Origin: Fimbriimonadaceae bacterium
Lineage (GTDB): Bacteria; Armatimonadota; Fimbriimonadia; Fimbriimonadales; Fimbriimonadaceae
Reading direction: 5' to 3'
DNA length: 43,930 bases
Assembly (NCBI GenBank): GCA_025934835.1
Contig: JAICWL010000018.1
Location: 1 to 43,930 of the forward strand
Shown here: piece by piece, positions 41,373-43,930 of the stretch
Layout of the letters: every line of letters begins with the position of its first letter
How positions within the stretch are numbered: position 1 is the stretch's first letter
Made by a program: the position numbers and the translations under genes
The notes under the pieces: model-generated
The model's database searches: none
What the model was told of the DNA's origin: nothing
The model's input: only the letters and a program-made list of their open reading frames with translations

Positions 41373-42677
41373 CTACGACGCCGTCGGAAGCATGCTGTCG
41401 CCCGGCACCTTGCTGTGGCCCTGCTCGATGAAATACTCGAACTCGTCGCGGAAGACGCGAATGGCGCCGGCGACGGGCCACGCCGCAGCGTCCCCTAAGC
41501 CGCAAAATGATCGGCCATCGATTTGCGAGCACACCTGCTGAAGCAACTCGATATCGCCCGGTCGACCTCCGCCTTGGCGGATACGGTCAAGAATCTGCAC
41601 CAGCCAGCGTGTGCCCTCCCGGCAAGGCGTGCACTTGCCGCAGCTCTCGTTCGCATAGAACAGCGACGTTCGCCAGATGAACGTGACGATATCAGTGTGC
41701 TCGTTCAGGAAAATGCAGCCGCCCGAGCCGACCATGCTCTTCACCTCGGCCATCTCCTCGTAGCCGATGATCGCTTTCTCGCAAGTTTCGGCGTCGATCA
41801 TCGGCACCGAGCACCCTCCCGGAACGCACGCCTTCAGCGCGCCACCTTTCATGCCTCCGGCCATATCGAGCAGCTCCATAAGCGGGGTGCCAAATTCGAT
41901 TTCGTAATTGCCGGGCTTTGCAACGTGCCCGCTCACGCTGAATATCTTCGTGCCGCGCGAGTTCTTAGTCGAGGCTCCGAGTGTGGCGAACCAGGCTCCG
42001 CCTCGGTTGACGATAAACGGCGCGCAAGCGTACGTCTCGACGTTGTTTATGAGCGTCGGCCGCTCCCATAGTCCTGCAACCGTGGGGAGCGGCGCATGTG
42101 GAAATTTCAGCCGAGGCATTCCGCGCTCACCCATGAGCGACGACATCAGCGCGGATTCCTCTCCGCATTCATAGGAACCGGCGCCCATATGCAGGAAGAT
42201 GTCGAAGTCGATGCCGCTGCCGAGGATATTCTTGCCGAGAAGGTTCGCGGCGTACATCTCGTCGAGGGCACTGCGGATCGCACGCGCAGCATCGACGAAC
42301 TCGCCCCTGATGTAGATATAGCCGGCATCGGAATTCGTGGCGTATCCCGCAATCGCCATCCCTTCCAGCACCAGGAAGGGAGTCTGCTCCATGAGCTGTT
42401 TATCTTTAAAGGTGCCGGGCTCGCCCTCGTCGGCGTTACATAGAACGTACTGAGGCCCGTGCTTTTCTTTAGGTAGGCCGTTCCACTTGATCCAGGCGGG
42501 AAAGCCCGCGCCTCCGCGCCCACGCAGCCCGGAAGCCTTCAACTCGTCGATGATCGCCTGGCGATCCATGCCCAGCGCTTTTTTCAGCGCATCGAAGCCG
42601 CCGAACTTACGATATCCGGCGAGCGTCGCAAATGCCGTGTCTCCGGCATGTTCGAGCAGAAGCTTGTATTCGGCCAT
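41373..42677 (-). CDS. nuoF: NADH-quinone oxidoreductase subunit F
   Basis: 434 residues from the ATG at 42677 (a TTG two codons upstream is an alternative and has TAAACT 5 nt before it). ASGLRGRGGAGFPAWIKW is the NADH/FMN site, CNADEGEPGTFKDK the FMN loop, GAGSYECGEESALMSSLMG another FMN contact, and SCGKCTPCREGTRW with the late CGLGDAAAWP holds the N3 4Fe-4S cluster. NuoF takes electrons from NADH in complex I. No nuoE, nuoG or other nuo genes are adjacent, so it may serve a complex I encoded elsewhere or a related NAD-linked dehydrogenase. Confidence 0.95.
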   Translation of the reverse strand: MAEYKLLLEHAGDTAFATLAGYRKFGGFDALKKALGMDRQAIIDELKASGLRGRGGAGFPAWIKWNGLPKEKHGPQYVLCNADEGEPGTFKDKQLMEQTPFLVLEGMAIAGYATNSDAGYIYIRGEFVDAARAIRSALDEMYAANLLGKNILGSGIDFDIFLHMGAGSYECGEESALMSSLMGERGMPRLKFPHAPLPTVAGLWERPTLINNVETYACAPFIVNRGGAWFATLGASTKNSRGTKIFSVSGHVAKPGNYEIEFGTPLMELLDMAGGMKGGALKACVPGGCSVPMIDAETCEKAIIGYEEMAEVKSMVGSGGCIFLNEHTDIVTFIWRTSLFYANESCGKCTPCREGTRWLVQILDRIRQGGGRPGDIELLQQVCSQIDGRSFCGLGDAAAWPVAGAIRVFRDEFEYFIEQGHSKVPGDSMLPTAS

Positions 42678-42748
42678 CGGCAAGACCGAGTTTACACTCG
42701 TCGGGCCAGCCGATGACCGATGTCCTCAAGGTTCGTTGAGCCGAGCGC

Positions 42749-43144
42749 TTAGCGCACCCGGACGAAGTGATAGTATTTGTGGCCGTGCTTCCAAACGGTC
42801 TTTCGCACGTAGTGGTGGCCGCCCCGGTTCAGATAAGTGTGACTGAACGCTTGGGCCCGCGCCCGCTCCATGCGGCTCTGGCTCTTGCGATCCTGCTCAT
42901 AGCGATACGCCGAATACAGTCCGCCGCCGATTCCGAGAGCTGCCAAGGTTTGATCGCCTTTAAGCAGCCCATAAGCGCCTACGACTCCGCCCGCAATACC
43001 GAGATTCCGCCACTGGTTCTTCAACTTCTGACGGTGGTTGAGCTGCGACTTTGTTTGTGCCGGCGCGCTCACCGGGAGAGCTACGCTCGCCGACATAACG
43101 GTCGCAGCGATAACCGGGGCCACTAGTTTTCGCACATTAATCAT
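42749..43144 (-). CDS. Small secreted protein of unknown function
   Basis: 131 residues from MINVRKLVAPVIAATVMSAS, a signal peptide ending about SAPAQ (residue 29). The mature part has a Gly-rich hydrophobic stretch (NLGIAGGVVGAYGLLKGDQTLAALGIGGG in parts), then a basic, His/Tyr-rich C-terminus (KTVWKHGHKYYHFVRVR). The glycine-zipper-like segment resembles small membrane or cell-surface proteins. No family assigned. A GGTG lies about 6 nt before the ATG. Confidence 0.65.
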   Translation of the reverse strand: MINVRKLVAPVIAATVMSASVALPVSAPAQTKSQLNHRQKLKNQWRNLGIAGGVVGAYGLLKGDQTLAALGIGGGLYSAYRYEQDRKSQSRMERARAQAFSHTYLNRGGHHYVRKTVWKHGHKYYHFVRVR

Positions 43145-43341
43145 CTTTTTCACCAACAGGTCCAAGACTGCCGGTATGCGCGCGTTGTTCGCCCAGGTGA
43201 GCCGTCGGCTGTAAGAACGCAGGACTGGCGGCGTCAGAAGAGAGCCAAAGCGGGCCATGTTCGCTGTATCCTCAAGAGACGCGCCGACGCCCGCGATTTC
43301 AGCAGGTCGGACGGCGCTGGTACCCAAAGGAGGGACGTTTG

Positions 43342-43930
43342 GTGAAGCAGTACACCGCGGACAAGATACGAAACGTGGCCATTGTTGGCCACGGCGGCGC
43401 AGGCAAGACGATGCTCGTGGAGCACTTGCTCTACACCGCCGGGGCCACCGACCGAGTCGGCACTGTGGATGCCGGCAATACGCAAAGCGATTTCGATCCG
43501 CTCGAAATCCGCCGAAAGATTTCTCTCAATGCGAGCGTCGTCCCGCTCGAGTGGCACGACTGCAAGGTGAACCTGATCGACGTGCCCGGGTACCCGGACT
43601 TCATCGGCGACCTGCACGGAGTTGCCAGGGTCGTCGAGGCGATGATCATCGTCTGTGAGGCAAAGCGCGAGCTGGACGTGGGATTTGAACTTGCTTGGGA
43701 GGTCGCCGAGCAGTACGGCTTGGCCAAATGCATTTTCGTCAACAAGCTCGAGCGCGATAATGCCGACTTCTCGGGACTGATGGACACGCTCCACCAAACT
43801 TACGGGCGCAAGGTCGTGAGCACCCAGATTCCGATTGGACACCAGGCAGCGTTCAGCGGCGTGCTGGACCTGCTGAACATGAAAGTTTATAAGGGGAAGG
43901 ACCGTGGAGCAGAGATCGAGGAAGTGCCCA
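43342..43930 (+). CDS. EF-G-like translational GTPase, N-terminal part (3' truncated)
   Basis: At least 196 residues from a GTG with a perfect AAGGAGG site (43326-43332); runs off the right edge. G1 is GHGGAGKT, then DAGNTQSDFDPLEIRRKIS (switch I region) and DVPGYPDFIGDL (G3, DxxG). These match the EF-G2-type subgroup ('VGHGGAGKT...GN..SDFDPEE..R..S') rather than canonical FusA, which begins 'IGI.AHIDAGKTT'. G4 reads NKLE where NKxD is expected. Position: divergent from a small secreted protein gene. Role in translation or ribosome recycling is inferred from family. Confidence 0.9.
   Translation, partial: MKQYTADKIRNVAIVGHGGAGKTMLVEHLLYTAGATDRVGTVDAGNTQSDFDPLEIRRKISLNASVVPLEWHDCKVNLIDVPGYPDFIGDLHGVARVVEAMIIVCEAKRELDVGFELAWEVAEQYGLAKCIFVNKLERDNADFSGLMDTLHQTYGRKVVSTQIPIGHQAAFSGVLDLLNMKVYKGKDRGAEIEEVP

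Overview
The window is GC-rich bacterial chromosome. The best guess is a member of the Armatimonadota (Fimbriimonadia-like). This rests on a type IV prepilin-like protein with the 'ILFPVFAQAK' start typical of that phylum, paired with a tiny lipoprotein; on many secreted proteins without clear families; on frequent GTG/TTG starts with GTGA/ATGA overlaps; and on many first genes that lack a Shine-Dalgarno site but carry a -10-like hexamer 5-10 nt before the start codon. The assignment is an inference; no 16S gene is present.

Layout. 1-6355: end of an ECF sigma factor with its anti-sigma partner, a PAP2 phosphatase, a PafA-like alkaline phosphatase, an unknown secreted protein, an orphan sugar ABC permease and a creatininase-like amidohydrolase. 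6414-6718: RNase P RNA on the minus strand. 6812-8986: unknown proteins, one apparently split by a frameshift. 9101-21911: a long translation cluster running rpsN-rpsH-rplF-rplR-rpsE-rpmD-rplO-secY, a flavin-dependent-halogenase-like gene, adk-map-infA, a small conserved gene, rpmJ-rpsM-rpsK-rpoA-rplQ-truA-rplM-rpsI. The usual upstream part (rplN, rplX, rplE) and rpsD are missing here, so the ancestral spc/alpha operons have been broken. 21957-27622: a GH172/DUF2961 protein, a methyltransferase, RibBA, a GNAT enzyme, initiator tRNA-fMet with a strong sigma70-type promoter, and a REC-PAS-GGDEF diguanylate cyclase. 28048-31373: an operon of an ABC exporter with an extra N-terminal zinc-ribbon module, a GNAT acetyltransferase and a DUF1854 protein, preceded by a potentially structured leader. 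31376-37264: HAD acid phosphatase, cyclophilin lipoprotein, Lnt, an unknown protein with a GH172-like tail, a zinc-ribbon protein, a VanX-type dipeptidase and an SLBB export protein. 37446-43930: a TGS-less ThrRS, a secreted unknown, the pilin/lipoprotein pair, tRNA-Arg(CCG), NuoF, a small secreted protein and the start of an EF-G-like GTPase.

The most unusual observations are: an array of 7-bp repeats (ACTCANN) that fills the rpsM-rpsK gap up to the rpsK start codon, faced by partly complementary heptads; a set of probable leaderless promoters; the ABC/GNAT/DUF1854 operon with its leader; the halogenase-like enzyme between secY and adk; and a uL30 protein with a long Lys/Ala/Pro tail. No CRISPR array, insertion sequence, prophage or integrase was seen.
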